From Litorimonas sp. (GTDB taxonomy: Bacteria > Pseudomonadota > Alphaproteobacteria > Caulobacterales > Maricaulaceae): a stretch of 64,000 nucleotides of DNA. The translations under genes and the position numbers were made by a program. Of the stretch, positions 34,871 through 44,191 are shown one piece after another. A model generated the notes under the pieces. That model was given only the letters and a program-made list of their open reading frames with translations. It was not told where the DNA came from and did no database searches. The stretch lies in assembly GCA_029936425.1 (NCBI GenBank), contig JAPYSU010000003.1:186001-250000 (forward strand), in the 5' to 3' direction. How positions within the stretch are numbered: the first letter of the stretch is position 1; every line of letters starts with the position of its first letter.

Positions 34871-37800
34871 TTACTCTGCAGCTTCCGCCACATGCTTGTT
34901 AGCATTGGACAGTGGCAGGTATTGTTTCAAGCGCGAAATTTTCCGCTCATACCCTTTTATGGATTGCAGTTTGATGTGACCATAGCCTTTCACCATGTCT
35001 GGGGCCTTCATGAGAGTAAGAACCGTGTCCTGATTTTCTTTAGTCAGTGCGTGAGCCGCCAAATTAATGAGATCAACGAACTCGTCCCGCAAGCGCCGTT
35101 CCATCGACCGTTCCTCCGTCATTCCAAAAATGTCCAGCTTGGAACCGCGGAGGACCTTCATCTTTGCAAGCAACGGAAATAGCTTCAGAACCCAAGCTGG
35201 AAATTTGGTCTTGATCGGTTCGCCTTGAGAGTTCTTACGCCCGAAAACAGGCGGCGCGAGGTGTAATCTAATTTTGATGTCACCCTCAAATTGGCTTTTG
35301 ATATTATCCAGAAATTCGGGCGACGCATATAACCGGGCCACTTCATATTCATCTTTATAAGCCATAAGTTTGTAAAGCGAAGCGGCGGCGGCGAGGGAAA
35401 TATCGCTCAAAGCCCCGTTCAGGTTTTTATCGGCGCGCAATAGCGGTGCTAAGGCATTTGAAAACCGTTCTGCGTAAGCCTCGCTTTGATACGCGATCAG
35501 GTCGCTTCGGCGCGACTTGATAATGTCCTCTGCGCTTTGAACCTTAGCGGTTTTTTCAGAAGCGTCATTATTTTCCATAGCCAGATGCCGACCAAGCTCA
35601 AATGCGGCTTTATTGCTCTCTACTTTTGTTCCAATGGTTTCAATTGCCTTGAATATGGCCTCGCGGCTGAGGGGCAAGTGCCCGGATTGCCAAGACATGC
35701 CTAGCAGGGCTAAATTGTTAAATATTGTATTTCCCAATTGCCGCATGACAGAGCTGGCGGTATCGGCTTCAAGATAGACTTTTGCCGAGGTCTGAAGATC
35801 CGATCTCATGCCGGACTTGTCATATCTGAAGTCCTGAATGCCGACGACGTCAGCGCTGGCGGAAATTTTGGAATTGGCAATAACCGCCGTTTTTTCAGGA
35901 GACGCCAACGGCCGGATGACTGACCCATGTGCGATAATCATATCGTTGACGAGGATTAGATCAGCCTGGCCCCGCCCAATGCGAGCATTGACAATTTTAT
36001 CGGGCTGCTTCGACATCTTGAAATGTGTGTAAACCGCGCCGCCCTTTTGCGCCATGCCGAGCGCGTCTACCGCGTTGACCGCATAGCCTTCCAGATGGGC
36101 GGCTGTACTGAGCATTGAGCTCAATGACGTTATGCCTTGACCGCCCACGCCTGCCAGAACGATCTCGAACACGTGCTCATCCCCAAGGTCAGTTTTAGCC
36201 GGTACAGGCAGGGCTCGATCGGGCAGGGGAGACGGGGTCGGACGTTTAAGCGTGGCCCCTTCCAAAGTCACAAAGCTGGGGCAAAACCCATCTATGCAGG
36301 ATTTGTCCTTGTTGCAGGCCAGTTGATCAATTTTACGTTTCTGGCCATATGCGGTTTCAACGGTCTCAACGGCAATGCAATTGGATTTTAATGAACAGTC
36401 CGCGCAGCCCTCGCAAACCCGTTCATTGATAAAAATGCGTTCAACCGGGTCAGGGGCAAGACCGCGTTTGCGCTTGCGCCGTAACTCTGTAGCGCAGGTT
36501 TGGACATAGATAATGGCGGTGACACCTTCAATCTCTCTCAGCTCTTTCTGTATACGGTCCAGCTCTGATCTATCATAAAACGCCGTTCCGCTTGGATAAT
36601 CTCCCAAGGCACGCATTGCTTCGACATCATCGCCGACCAATATCGCCGTCTTTACGCCCTCCGCTCTTAATTGTGCGGCGATCATCGGCGGCGTGAGAGG
36701 GCCGTCAACAACCTGTCCGCCAGTCATGGCAACGGCCTCGTTGAACAAAATTTTATAGGTGACATTTACCTTGGCAGCGACGGCCTGCCGGATCGCAAGT
36801 AATCCTGAATGGTGATAGGTGCCGTCGCCAAGATTGACAAATACATGGTCCTCTTTTGTGAATGGGGCTTGCCCGACCCAAGACACACCTTCACCGCCCA
36901 TTTGGGTGAACGTGCTTGTGTCGCGCGGCATATATTGCACGAGATAATGGCAGCCGATGCCAGCCGTCGCGCGGCTACCCTCTGGGACTTTCGTTGAGGA
37001 ATTATGCGGGCAGCCAGGACAGAAAAAAGGGATGCGTTTGTGACGGTCCTCGCTCGTTTTGGATGTTGATTTTATATGATCCACAAACATCTTCATCTGC
37101 GGCGTGCGTTTATGCCGGGGAAGAAAGTTAAAAATGATTTCAGTGATATGGTCGCTATTGAGTTCGCCGAAATCAGGAACAAATTGATTGTCCTGCCGGT
37201 CCCGTTTCCCATAAATTCTGGGACGGTCAGCGCCCCGTAGGTCGCATACATATTCCCGAAGTTGCGTTTCAACCAGCGAGCGCCGTTCCTCAATGACAAG
37301 GACTTCGGTAACGTCTTGGATAGCCTGTGTTGCGCGGCGTTTTTCCAGTGGCCATACCAGCCCGGGCTTGTAAAGACGAATTCCCAATTTTTTGGCACCG
37401 TTCTTGTCTATGCCGAGATTTTGCAATGCCTGCATAACGTCGCGGTAAGCCTTGCCCTGCGTTACAATACACAGATCCGCTTCGTTCGTATCAAATATGA
37501 ATTTGTCAAAATCATTGTGATAGGCGAAATCTTCAGCCGCAGGACGGCGTTTTTGGCGGAGCCGGGCCTCTTGATCAATGGGGGTATCGCTCAATCGAAT
37601 ATGGACATCGTCATAGGACTTATCCGGTATGACGACGTTAAACCGGTCGGGCTCAATCACCATATTCTTTGTTGAGTCCATGAGTTCCGCCACGACCGTC
37701 ATGGCCGCCCACAAGCCACTATATCGTGACAAATCAAACGCTTTGACGCCGAAATACAAGACTTCTTCGATGGTTGAGGGTGCAAGAACGGGAATTTCTG

Positions 37801-38305
37801 CGTCCACAAAATTATATTCACTTTGGCCCGGGATAGAGGAGGACTTACAGCCATGATCATCGCCCGCTATGGCTAATACGCCGCCATGGGGCGAAGTTCC
37901 GGCATAATTGGCATGTTTGAGCGCGTCGCCGGAGCGGTCAACACCAGGTGTTTTACCATACCAAATACCAAAGACGCCCTGAAATTTGGCACCCGGATAA
38001 AGTCCGACCTGTTGTGTGCCCCAGACAGCTGTCGCAGCGAGGTCTTCATTGATACCCGGTTGAAAGATGATGTCATGCTTATCCAGACGTTCCGCCTCGC
38101 TTTGCAGGCGCATGTCCAAACCGCCAAGCGGGGAGCCGCGATAACCCGAGATGAAGCCGGCTGTGTTAAACCCCTTCTCTCTATCCAACCTTTTTCGTTC
38201 GAGTCCGATCCTGACAAGCGCATCAATCCCGGAGAGCAGTATTCGGCCTTCCGAGGCGTCGAAACGTTCCGTTCGCAAATCCGGTTTTGTGAGTGTATCC
38301 AGCAT
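34871..38305 (-). CDS. Indolepyruvate/2-oxoacid:ferredoxin oxidoreductase, fused alpha-beta form
   Basis: An 1144-residue fusion enzyme converting a 2-oxoacid and CoA to acyl-CoA and CO2 with reduction of ferredoxin. Domains in order: an N-terminal pyrimidine-binding region (GFISGYRGSPLGGLD), a thiamine-diphosphate domain (GDGTYHHSG and FNEAVAMTGGQ), a cysteine cluster for iron-sulfur binding (VCEGCADCSLKSNC) and a C-terminal gamma-type domain (GVGGQGITSLSS). It is divergent from an Lrp/AsnC gene, the usual partner of such genes in proteobacteria. It could serve amino-acid-derived 2-oxoacids or a 2-oxoacid made by the adjacent FAH protein. Confidence 0.93.
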   Translation of the reverse strand: MLDTLTKPDLRTERFDASEGRILLSGIDALVRIGLERKRLDREKGFNTAGFISGYRGSPLGGLDMRLQSEAERLDKHDIIFQPGINEDLAATAVWGTQQVGLYPGAKFQGVFGIWYGKTPGVDRSGDALKHANYAGTSPHGGVLAIAGDDHGCKSSSIPGQSEYNFVDAEIPVLAPSTIEEVLYFGVKAFDLSRYSGLWAAMTVVAELMDSTKNMVIEPDRFNVVIPDKSYDDVHIRLSDTPIDQEARLRQKRRPAAEDFAYHNDFDKFIFDTNEADLCIVTQGKAYRDVMQALQNLGIDKNGAKKLGIRLYKPGLVWPLEKRRATQAIQDVTEVLVIEERRSLVETQLREYVCDLRGADRPRIYGKRDRQDNQFVPDFGELNSDHITEIIFNFLPRHKRTPQMKMFVDHIKSTSKTSEDRHKRIPFFCPGCPHNSSTKVPEGSRATAGIGCHYLVQYMPRDTSTFTQMGGEGVSWVGQAPFTKEDHVFVNLGDGTYHHSGLLAIRQAVAAKVNVTYKILFNEAVAMTGGQVVDGPLTPPMIAAQLRAEGVKTAILVGDDVEAMRALGDYPSGTAFYDRSELDRIQKELREIEGVTAIIYVQTCATELRRKRKRGLAPDPVERIFINERVCEGCADCSLKSNCIAVETVETAYGQKRKIDQLACNKDKSCIDGFCPSFVTLEGATLKRPTPSPLPDRALPVPAKTDLGDEHVFEIVLAGVGGQGITSLSSMLSTAAHLEGYAVNAVDALGMAQKGGAVYTHFKMSKQPDKIVNARIGRGQADLILVNDMIIAHGSVIRPLASPEKTAVIANSKISASADVVGIQDFRYDKSGMRSDLQTSAKVYLEADTASSVMRQLGNTIFNNLALLGMSWQSGHLPLSREAIFKAIETIGTKVESNKAAFELGRHLAMENNDASEKTAKVQSAEDIIKSRRSDLIAYQSEAYAERFSNALAPLLRADKNLNGALSDISLAAAASLYKLMAYKDEYEVARLYASPEFLDNIKSQFEGDIKIRLHLAPPVFGRKNSQGEPIKTKFPAWVLKLFPLLAKMKVLRGSKLDIFGMTEERSMERRLRDEFVDLINLAAHALTKENQDTVLTLMKAPDMVKGYGHIKLQSIKGYERKISRLKQYLPLSNANKHVAEAAE

Positions 38306-38308
38306 AAA

Positions 38309-38326
38309 TGTCTCTCTATTGAGACA
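38309..38326. promoter_or_regulatory. Short inverted repeat before the 2-oxoacid oxidoreductase start
   Basis: TGTCTC and GAGACA, six bases apart, lie immediately upstream of the leftward start codon. They could form a small hairpin at the translation start or be a regulator half-site pair. Weak evidence. Confidence 0.25.
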
Positions 38327-38380
38327 AGGTTAGTTGGTGATATGCACATTTACCTTATTGAATATTGCGTAATATATGTA

Positions 38381-38436
38381 AATAATGCATAGTAAATGTG
38401 GTAAAAGGATAAATAAGAATATTAATATGCATTATT
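38381..38436. promoter_or_regulatory. Long-spaced exact inverted repeat, candidate Lrp/AsnC site
   Basis: AATAATGCATA (38381-38391) recurs exactly as its reverse complement TATGCATTATT (38426-38436). The 11-base arms are 34 bases apart in a very AT-rich gap between the oxidoreductase and Lrp genes. Widely spaced, phased sites fit the wrapping mode of Lrp-family octamers. The right arm ends 7 bases before the Lrp start, consistent with autoregulation. Confidence 0.5.
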
Positions 38437-38443
38437 ATACATA

Positions 38444-38908
38444 ATGGACAAAATTGATCTAAAAATATTGTCGACGCTTCAATCAAACGCCGGGCTGTCA
38501 ACAGGCGACATCGCAGAGCAGGTTGGGTTGTCACAATCGCAATGTTGGCGTCGAATGGCGAATTTGAAGGAATCGGGTGTTATTCGTGATCAGGTCACGC
38601 GTATGGACCGACGCAAGCTCGGATTTGGGGCTATGGTGTTTGCTCATGTGAAAGTGACGGCTCATGGCCGGGCAAACCTTGATGAATTTACCAATGCGGT
38701 GATGAAGTATCCAGAAATCACAGAATGCCATGCCATTATGGGGCCATTTGATTTTCTCCTGCGAATCGTCACGAAAGACATGGATGCCTATGAAAAGTTC
38801 GTTTTTGGAAAATTGTCACGCGTACCGGGCGTTCAGGAAATCAACTCGACAATGGCATTATCCGAAGTCAAATCCACGTCTGCTTTGCCTATAGAGACTC
38901 TGATGTAG
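38444..38908 (+). CDS. Lrp/AsnC-family transcriptional regulator
   Basis: A 154-residue regulator with an N-terminal winged helix-turn-helix (LKILSTLQSNAGLSTGDIAEQ through CWRRMANLKESGVI) and a C-terminal ligand-binding RAM domain (CHAIMGPFDFLLRIV). It is divergent from the 2-oxoacid:ferredoxin oxidoreductase gene and very likely controls it in response to an amino acid or related acid. No ribosome site is visible before ATG at 38444, so the message may be leaderless. An exact inverted repeat lies just upstream. Confidence 0.92.
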   Translation: MDKIDLKILSTLQSNAGLSTGDIAEQVGLSQSQCWRRMANLKESGVIRDQVTRMDRRKLGFGAMVFAHVKVTAHGRANLDEFTNAVMKYPEITECHAIMGPFDFLLRIVTKDMDAYEKFVFGKLSRVPGVQEINSTMALSEVKSTSALPIETLM

Positions 38909-38991
38909 TGCGAGAGAATTTACACTGGCCAGAGTTGACTATTTGGGTTATTATTACACACTAATTCAATTAATGTATAAAAAAGAGACGT

Positions 38992-40272
38992 ATGGCACAT
39001 TCAGTCAATGATGAACTAAAGCAGGCTTTTGACGGAGTCAGCGATAACTTCCGCGGCAATATTGATGACCCTTACCCGCTATATAAGGAGATGCGCGAGA
39101 ACACGCCCGTTTATATCGGCAATTTCATGGCGGAATTGGGCGTGCCAAATATCGCAGGGGGAAGTGCGGATCGCCAGACGTTTACCCTGTTCAAACACGC
39201 AGATGTCATGCGGGTTATGCGGGATGCTAAGACCTTTACCAGCGGCTTTATCGCTGAAGGACTCGGCGCATTTTTTGACGGGCTGATTTTAACAGGGATG
39301 GACGGAGAGGCCCATAAGAGGGCGCGCGCTCTTCTGGCACCGGTTTTTACGCCGTCGACCATACGACTGTGGCAGGCCGAGAAGATATCGCCCGTTCTCG
39401 AAGACGAATTTGTTAAACCGCTCGCAGCGGCAGGAAAGCAAGCCGAACTCATCAATGACATGGGCATGATTTTTCCGATACGCGTCATCTATGCGTTGAT
39501 TGGATTTCCTGAAGATAGTCCGGATGACATCAAGCGTTTTGCCGGTTGGGCCATGGATATTCTGGTCGGACCGCAAGAGGATCCCGAGAAAGCCAAAATA
39601 GCCGGTATGAAAGCTATGGCCGCGGCGCAGGCCCTCTATGATGCTATGTTGCCAATCGTGCAAAAAAGACGTGCCGACGGCGCCAAAGGGACTGATCTGA
39701 TATCACGGCTTATTCGCCTTGAAGAAGACGGAACCTCCCTGGATGATCATGAGATTACAACATTTGTCCGGTCATTATTGCCCGCCGCGGCTGAGACAAC
39801 GACCCGTACCTTTGGTTCAGCGATGGCGCTCCTACTGTCACATTCTGACGTATTAGAAAAGGTCCAAGCTGATCGCAAACTCATCTTGAAGGTAATCGAT
39901 GAAGCCGTCAGGTTGGAACCTACGGCAACTTTTAAGGTTCGTCAGGCGGCAGAGGACATCGAGATAGGCGGCGTGTCCGTGCCAAAGGACTCGATGGTGT
40001 CGTGTGTTGTTTCTTCGGCCAATCGGGATGAAGATGTATTTGAAAATGCCGACCAGTTTGATCCGTTCAGAAAACAAAAACCATCCTTCGGATTTGGATT
40101 TGGTACCCATATGTGTATTGGACTTTTTGTTGCCAAGGCCGAAATTGAGAGCGCCATTAATGCGCTACTTGATCACATGCCAAATATCCGGCTCGACCCT
40201 GCATTTCCAACTCCGGTCATGACCGGGTTGCAATTACGCGGACCCAGATCCGTAAATGTGGTTTGGGACTAA
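38992..40272 (+). CDS. Cytochrome P450
   Basis: A 426-residue P450 with heme loop FGFGTHMCIG (ligand Cys375), E304-x2-R307 and the I-helix PAAAETTTR. It is a close paralogue of the P450 at 15582 and likewise has Glu where most P450s have Asp in the oxygen-activation motif, so this is a subfamily trait. A 2Fe-2S ferredoxin gene follows 41 bases downstream and a ferredoxin reductase lies at 41519, giving a complete class I P450 system in one place. Confidence 0.93.
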   Translation: MAHSVNDELKQAFDGVSDNFRGNIDDPYPLYKEMRENTPVYIGNFMAELGVPNIAGGSADRQTFTLFKHADVMRVMRDAKTFTSGFIAEGLGAFFDGLILTGMDGEAHKRARALLAPVFTPSTIRLWQAEKISPVLEDEFVKPLAAAGKQAELINDMGMIFPIRVIYALIGFPEDSPDDIKRFAGWAMDILVGPQEDPEKAKIAGMKAMAAAQALYDAMLPIVQKRRADGAKGTDLISRLIRLEEDGTSLDDHEITTFVRSLLPAAAETTTRTFGSAMALLLSHSDVLEKVQADRKLILKVIDEAVRLEPTATFKVRQAAEDIEIGGVSVPKDSMVSCVVSSANRDEDVFENADQFDPFRKQKPSFGFGFGTHMCIGLFVAKAEIESAINALLDHMPNIRLDPAFPTPVMTGLQLRGPRSVNVVWD

Positions 40273-40313
40273 GTTCTTCCTCTTTTCAATTTTCCATGAC
40301 GAAAGCAACGTAA

Positions 40314-40631
40314 ATGCCGACAGTTAAATTTATCGACGCCAACAACCAATCCTACGAAGCCGACGGCGCGATTGGAACCTCGGTTATGGAGGTCGCCGTC
40401 AGTCACAATGTTCCCGGCATTGATGCGGATTGCGGCGGCGCCTGCGCCTGCGCAACCTGTCATGTCTACGTTCATGAGGACTGGCTCTCTAAACTCTCAC
40501 CCCAAGATGACATGGAGGCGAGTATGTTGGAATTCGCCGAGGATGTCAGGCCTAATTCCAGGCTGTCTTGTCAGATACCGCTAACGGAAGACCTAAATGG
40601 GTTGACGATGACTCTTCCGAAAGAGCAATAA
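40314..40631 (+). CDS. 2Fe-2S ferredoxin, putidaredoxin/adrenodoxin type
   Basis: A 105-residue vertebrate-type ferredoxin. Cluster ligands C40, C46, C49 and C86 follow the C-x5-C-x2-C...C pattern (DADCGG, CATCHVYV, RLSCQI). Such ferredoxins carry electrons from an FAD reductase to P450s. It is directly downstream of the P450 gene at 38992 and probably supplies the paralogous P450 at 15582 too. Confidence 0.93.
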   Translation: MPTVKFIDANNQSYEADGAIGTSVMEVAVSHNVPGIDADCGGACACATCHVYVHEDWLSKLSPQDDMEASMLEFAEDVRPNSRLSCQIPLTEDLNGLTMTLPKEQ

Positions 40632-40648
40632 AAACCAGCTCAATTGGT

Positions 40649-41434
40649 TCAACGACCCTGCCATTTCGGTTTTCGTTTTTCAGCAAATGCCTTTGGGCCT
40701 TCTTTGGCATCTTCTGATACGAACATGGCGACCATGGCCGGATAGTTTTTTTGCGCAGTAATCGCCTGTTTCAGATCTGCTTCACTCAAGCCCTTTTTTA
40801 CGGTTTCCTTGGATGCCCGAATAGCCATCGGGCTGGCGTCACATATGGTAATGGCTAGTGAAAGCGCTTTGCTAATGAGCTTATCTTCTTTTGTCACATA
40901 GTTCACAAAGCCCAGTTTCTTACCTTGCTTGGCCGTGACCCTCTTGGAGGTCAGGATCATATCCATGGCGCGTTTCTCGCCGATGAGTTTTGGTAGGCGT
41001 AGCAAACCGCCTTCATAAGCGGCGAGCCCGACTTTCGGTTCCGGTAGTCCGAAACTGGCCGTTTTCGAGGCCACAATAATATCACAAGCCAAAGCAATTT
41101 CAAATCCGCCCCCTAATGCGAGGCCGTTAACGGCCGCAATGACGGGTTTATTCAGGCTCCATCTCCGCGTGAGGCCAGCCGCACCTGTTGGCGGTAAATC
41201 CTGAGGCTCACCGGCTTCTGGCTTAGTTTTCAAATCTTTGCCAACGCAAAAAGCGCGGTTTCCAGACCCCGTCAGTATTGCGACCCAAACCTCGGGGTTA
41301 TTTTCAAATTCATCAAAGGCTGAGGCCAACTCCGCATGGCCTGCTGGGGTGAGAGCATTGAGCACATCAGGCCGATTGATAGTAATCATCGAAATTCGGC
41401 CTATCGTTTCGACTTTACAATATTTATTAGACAT
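40649..41434 (-). CDS. Enoyl-CoA hydratase/isomerase family protein
   Basis: A 261-residue crotonase-fold enzyme. The oxyanion-hole GGGFEIALACD and the segment FGLPEPKVGLAAYEGG carry the two usual acidic positions, and the N-terminus ITINRPDVLNALT is canonical. It would hydrate, isomerise or cleave a CoA ester during beta-oxidation-like steps. Its first codons coincide with the TGTCTAATAAATATT sequence found in two promoter regions of the island. It faces the P450/ferredoxin genes and diverges from the ferredoxin reductase. Confidence 0.92.
   Translation of the reverse strand: MSNKYCKVETIGRISMITINRPDVLNALTPAGHAELASAFDEFENNPEVWVAILTGSGNRAFCVGKDLKTKPEAGEPQDLPPTGAAGLTRRWSLNKPVIAAVNGLALGGGFEIALACDIIVASKTASFGLPEPKVGLAAYEGGLLRLPKLIGEKRAMDMILTSKRVTAKQGKKLGFVNYVTKEDKLISKALSLAITICDASPMAIRASKETVKKGLSEADLKQAITAQKNYPAMVAMFVSEDAKEGPKAFAEKRKPKWQGR
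41419..41433 (-). promoter_or_regulatory. Third copy of the TGTCTAATAAATATT box
   Basis: Fifteen bases on the minus strand identical to the boxes at 22830 and 27249, here overlapping the start codon of the enoyl-CoA hydratase gene (it encodes MSNKY). A regulator bound here would block initiation. Coincidence with the coding sequence is possible. Confidence 0.35.
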
Positions 41435-41518
41435 AATTACCTTTTATGTTTAAAAACAATCATGCGGTTTGCGAAAGGAATTGCAAGTGAAAAAATCTCG
41501 GATTGAGTGGCAGGGCAA

Positions 41519-42763
41519 ATGAGTGGAGCGATAAAAGATGGGGTGGGCCGCGCTATTTGTATCGGAGCCTCTCATGCTGGCGCCCAGTTCACTTTAAGTT
41601 TGCGGCAGTCCGGCTGGGATGGGGACATCATACTTTTTGGGGAAGAGCCCGAGCTGCCTTATCATCGCCCGCCGCTCTCCAAAGACTTTATGTCAAATGC
41701 GCGTAGCTTTGACGATATTCTTATCCGGCCAGCTGAGGTTTATAAAAAAGCCGATATTGACATGAGGCTGGGATCGCGAGTTGTAAATGTTTCTCCACAA
41801 GATAAATCGATCGAATTGTCTAATGGTGAGACCTGGCAATATGATAAACTGGTCATGGCAACAGGTGCCCGCGCGCGAAAATTACCCCTAGAAGGTGCTG
41901 ATCACAAGCGAGTTTACTACCTTCGAAGTAAGTCAGACGTTGATGCTATAAAGTCTGAAATAGCCCCCGACAAAAGTGCTCTGATTATTGGTGGGGGATA
42001 TATTGGCCTTGAAACGGCGGCCTCCCTCCACAAGCAAGGCGTGAAGGTCACGGTTTTAGAAGCTATGGACCGGATATTGCAGCGCGTAACCGCTCCGGTC
42101 ATGAGTAATTTTTACAAGCGTATTCACAGAGAAGAGGGCATCAATATTGTCGAAAGTGAAGTCGCGGTCGGCATCGAATCTGACGGTAAAACGCTTTCAG
42201 TGCATACAGCTAAAGGACATCATTTTTCAGCTGATTTCATCATTATTGGCATTGGTGTTCTGCCGAATATGGAGCTAGCCGCAGATGCCGGGTTGTGCGT
42301 TGGGAACGGTATAGAAATTAATGAATTCTGCCAAAGCTCTGATCCTGACATTTATGCCATTGGCGATGTTTCATGGCACCATAACTCAATTTATGATACG
42401 CATTTGAGGCTTGAAAGCCTTCCTAATGCGACAGAACAGGCGAAAATCGCCGCCGCGCACATATGTGGTAAGCCCAAACCCTATAACTCTTTGCCTTGGT
42501 TTTGGTCAGATCAGTTCGATTTGAAACTGCAAATCGCAGGCCTCTTTCAAGGCTATGACAATATTGTCCTACGCGGGAACCCAGAGGCAGGGCGGCAATT
42601 CTCCGCTTTTTATTTTAAAGGGGACCGTTTCTTAGCGGTCGATGCCGTAAACGACCCCAAATCATTCATGTTTGCCCGCATGGCTCTCACAAAAGGGCAC
42701 GTTCTAAACAGGGCAGTTCTCGCCGATCAAGGGCAAGATTTGAAGAATAGTCTCCCAGATTAA
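41519..42763 (+). CDS. FAD-dependent ferredoxin reductase
   Basis: A protein of about 414 residues, of the putidaredoxin-reductase type. It has an N-terminal FAD region (GASHAGAQF; the usual GxGxxG is GASHAG), the ATGARxRKLPLEGAD segment, a central NAD-binding GGGYIGLETAAS, and the C-terminal FAD motif YAIGDVSWH. It should pass NAD(P)H electrons to the 2Fe-2S ferredoxin (40314) and so to P450s. ATG at 41519 is preferred over a GTG 12 bases upstream. Confidence 0.92.
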   Translation: MSGAIKDGVGRAICIGASHAGAQFTLSLRQSGWDGDIILFGEEPELPYHRPPLSKDFMSNARSFDDILIRPAEVYKKADIDMRLGSRVVNVSPQDKSIELSNGETWQYDKLVMATGARARKLPLEGADHKRVYYLRSKSDVDAIKSEIAPDKSALIIGGGYIGLETAASLHKQGVKVTVLEAMDRILQRVTAPVMSNFYKRIHREEGINIVESEVAVGIESDGKTLSVHTAKGHHFSADFIIIGIGVLPNMELAADAGLCVGNGIEINEFCQSSDPDIYAIGDVSWHHNSIYDTHLRLESLPNATEQAKIAAAHICGKPKPYNSLPWFWSDQFDLKLQIAGLFQGYDNIVLRGNPEAGRQFSAFYFKGDRFLAVDAVNDPKSFMFARMALTKGHVLNRAVLADQGQDLKNSLPD

Positions 42764-42821
42764 TAACCATGTCGGTGCACTTGCGCTCCAAAAAACACAA
42801 AGGTCACGACAAAATAAAAAT

Positions 42822-43523
42822 ATGAGCAAAATTTTCAATTCGAGTAATCACGCGCTGGACGGCCTCACATTTGACGGTATGACAGTCATGAGCGGCGGAT
42901 TTGGCCTGTGCGGTATTGCGGAAAACCTCATCGCGGCTTTGCGGGATAGCGGCGCGAAAGACCTGACCGTGATTTCCAATAATGCGGGCGTGGACGGCTT
43001 TGGCTTGGGGCAGCTGCTTGAGACACGCCAAATCAGAAAAATGCTCTCCTCATATGTTGGCGAGAATAAGGAATTTGAGCGTCAATATCTGGCGGGTGAG
43101 CTGGAGCTGGAATTTAATCCGCAAGGCACGCTGGCCGAAAGAATTAGAGCCGGCGGCGCGGGCATTCCCGGATTTTATGTGAAGACCGGCGTCGGCACTC
43201 TGATCGCCGAAGGCAAACCCGCCAAGCAGTTTGGCGGCGAAGATTACATCATGGAGACGGGCCTGACGGCCGACCTCTCGATCATCAAAGCGTGGAAAGG
43301 CGATGCGGAAGGCAATTTGGTTTTCAAAGCCACAGCGCGGAATTTCTCGCCCATGATGGCGACAGCAGGCAAGGTGACCGTGGCAGAAGTGGACGAGATT
43401 GTTCCCGTGGGTTCACTCGACCCGAACTTCATCCATACGCCGGGCATTTTCGTGCAGCGCATTATTGAGGCGGAATGCGAGAAGCGGATTGAACAGCTGA
43501 CCTTGCGGGAGAACACGTCATGA
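42822..43523 (+). CDS. 3-oxoacid CoA-transferase, subunit A
   Basis: A 233-residue subunit A with the signature GGFGLCGIAENLI near the N-terminus and FYVKTGVGT in the middle. With subunit B it moves CoA from succinyl-CoA or another donor to an oxoacid, activating pathway acids. Its stop overlaps the start of subunit B by 4 bases. The two CoA-transferase genes look more GC-rich in third positions than their neighbours, suggesting a separate origin. Confidence 0.93.
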   Translation: MSKIFNSSNHALDGLTFDGMTVMSGGFGLCGIAENLIAALRDSGAKDLTVISNNAGVDGFGLGQLLETRQIRKMLSSYVGENKEFERQYLAGELELEFNPQGTLAERIRAGGAGIPGFYVKTGVGTLIAEGKPAKQFGGEDYIMETGLTADLSIIKAWKGDAEGNLVFKATARNFSPMMATAGKVTVAEVDEIVPVGSLDPNFIHTPGIFVQRIIEAECEKRIEQLTLRENTS

Positions 43524-44158
43524 GCTGGACACGTGATGAGATGGCGGCGCGGGCAGCGCAGGAATTGGAAGATGGCTATTATGTTAATTTGGGCATTGGT
43601 ATTCCAACTCTAGTCGCCAACCATATTCCAGAGGGGATGGATGTTACACTGCAATCTGAAAACGGCATGCTCGGCATGGGACCCTTTCCTTATGCGGGCG
43701 AGGAAGATGCGGACCTGATTAATGCGGGGAAACAGACGATTACGACGCTGCCCAAATCCAGTTTCTTTGACAGCGCCACAAGTTTTGCGATGATACGCGG
43801 CGGGCATATTGATCTGTCTATTTTAGGCGCGATGGAAGTCGCTGAAAATGGCGATATCGCCAATTGGATGATCCCGGGCAAGATGGTCAAAGGCATGGGC
43901 GGAGCCATGGACTTGGTTGCAGGTGTTAAACGTTGCATCGCTTTGTTCGATCACACCAATAAGCGCGGCGAGAGCAAATTTCTCAAATCCTGCACCCTGC
44001 CGCTGACGGGGCGGAATTGTATCGACATGGTGATCACCGATCTCGGCGTATTTGCGCGAGAAGGGGAGCAGCGCCGCTTCCGCTTAAAAGAGCTCGCGCC
44101 CGATGTGACGCTGGATCAGGTTAAGTCCAAAACCGAAGCGCATGTTGTTTGGGATTAA
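43520..44158 (+). CDS. 3-oxoacid CoA-transferase, subunit B
   Basis: A 212-residue subunit B. The catalytic glutamate is E47 in SENG, preceded by NLGIGIPT, and GAMDLVAG is the conserved mid-protein segment. It forms the active enzyme with subunit A, to which it is coupled by an ATGA overlap. In this island it may activate a keto acid or dicarboxylic acid released by ring degradation. Confidence 0.94.
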   Translation: MSWTRDEMAARAAQELEDGYYVNLGIGIPTLVANHIPEGMDVTLQSENGMLGMGPFPYAGEEDADLINAGKQTITTLPKSSFFDSATSFAMIRGGHIDLSILGAMEVAENGDIANWMIPGKMVKGMGGAMDLVAGVKRCIALFDHTNKRGESKFLKSCTLPLTGRNCIDMVITDLGVFAREGEQRRFRLKELAPDVTLDQVKSKTEAHVVWD

Positions 44159-44191
44159 GGGGCAAGGAAAGATGTTAAAAAGGGGAATATC

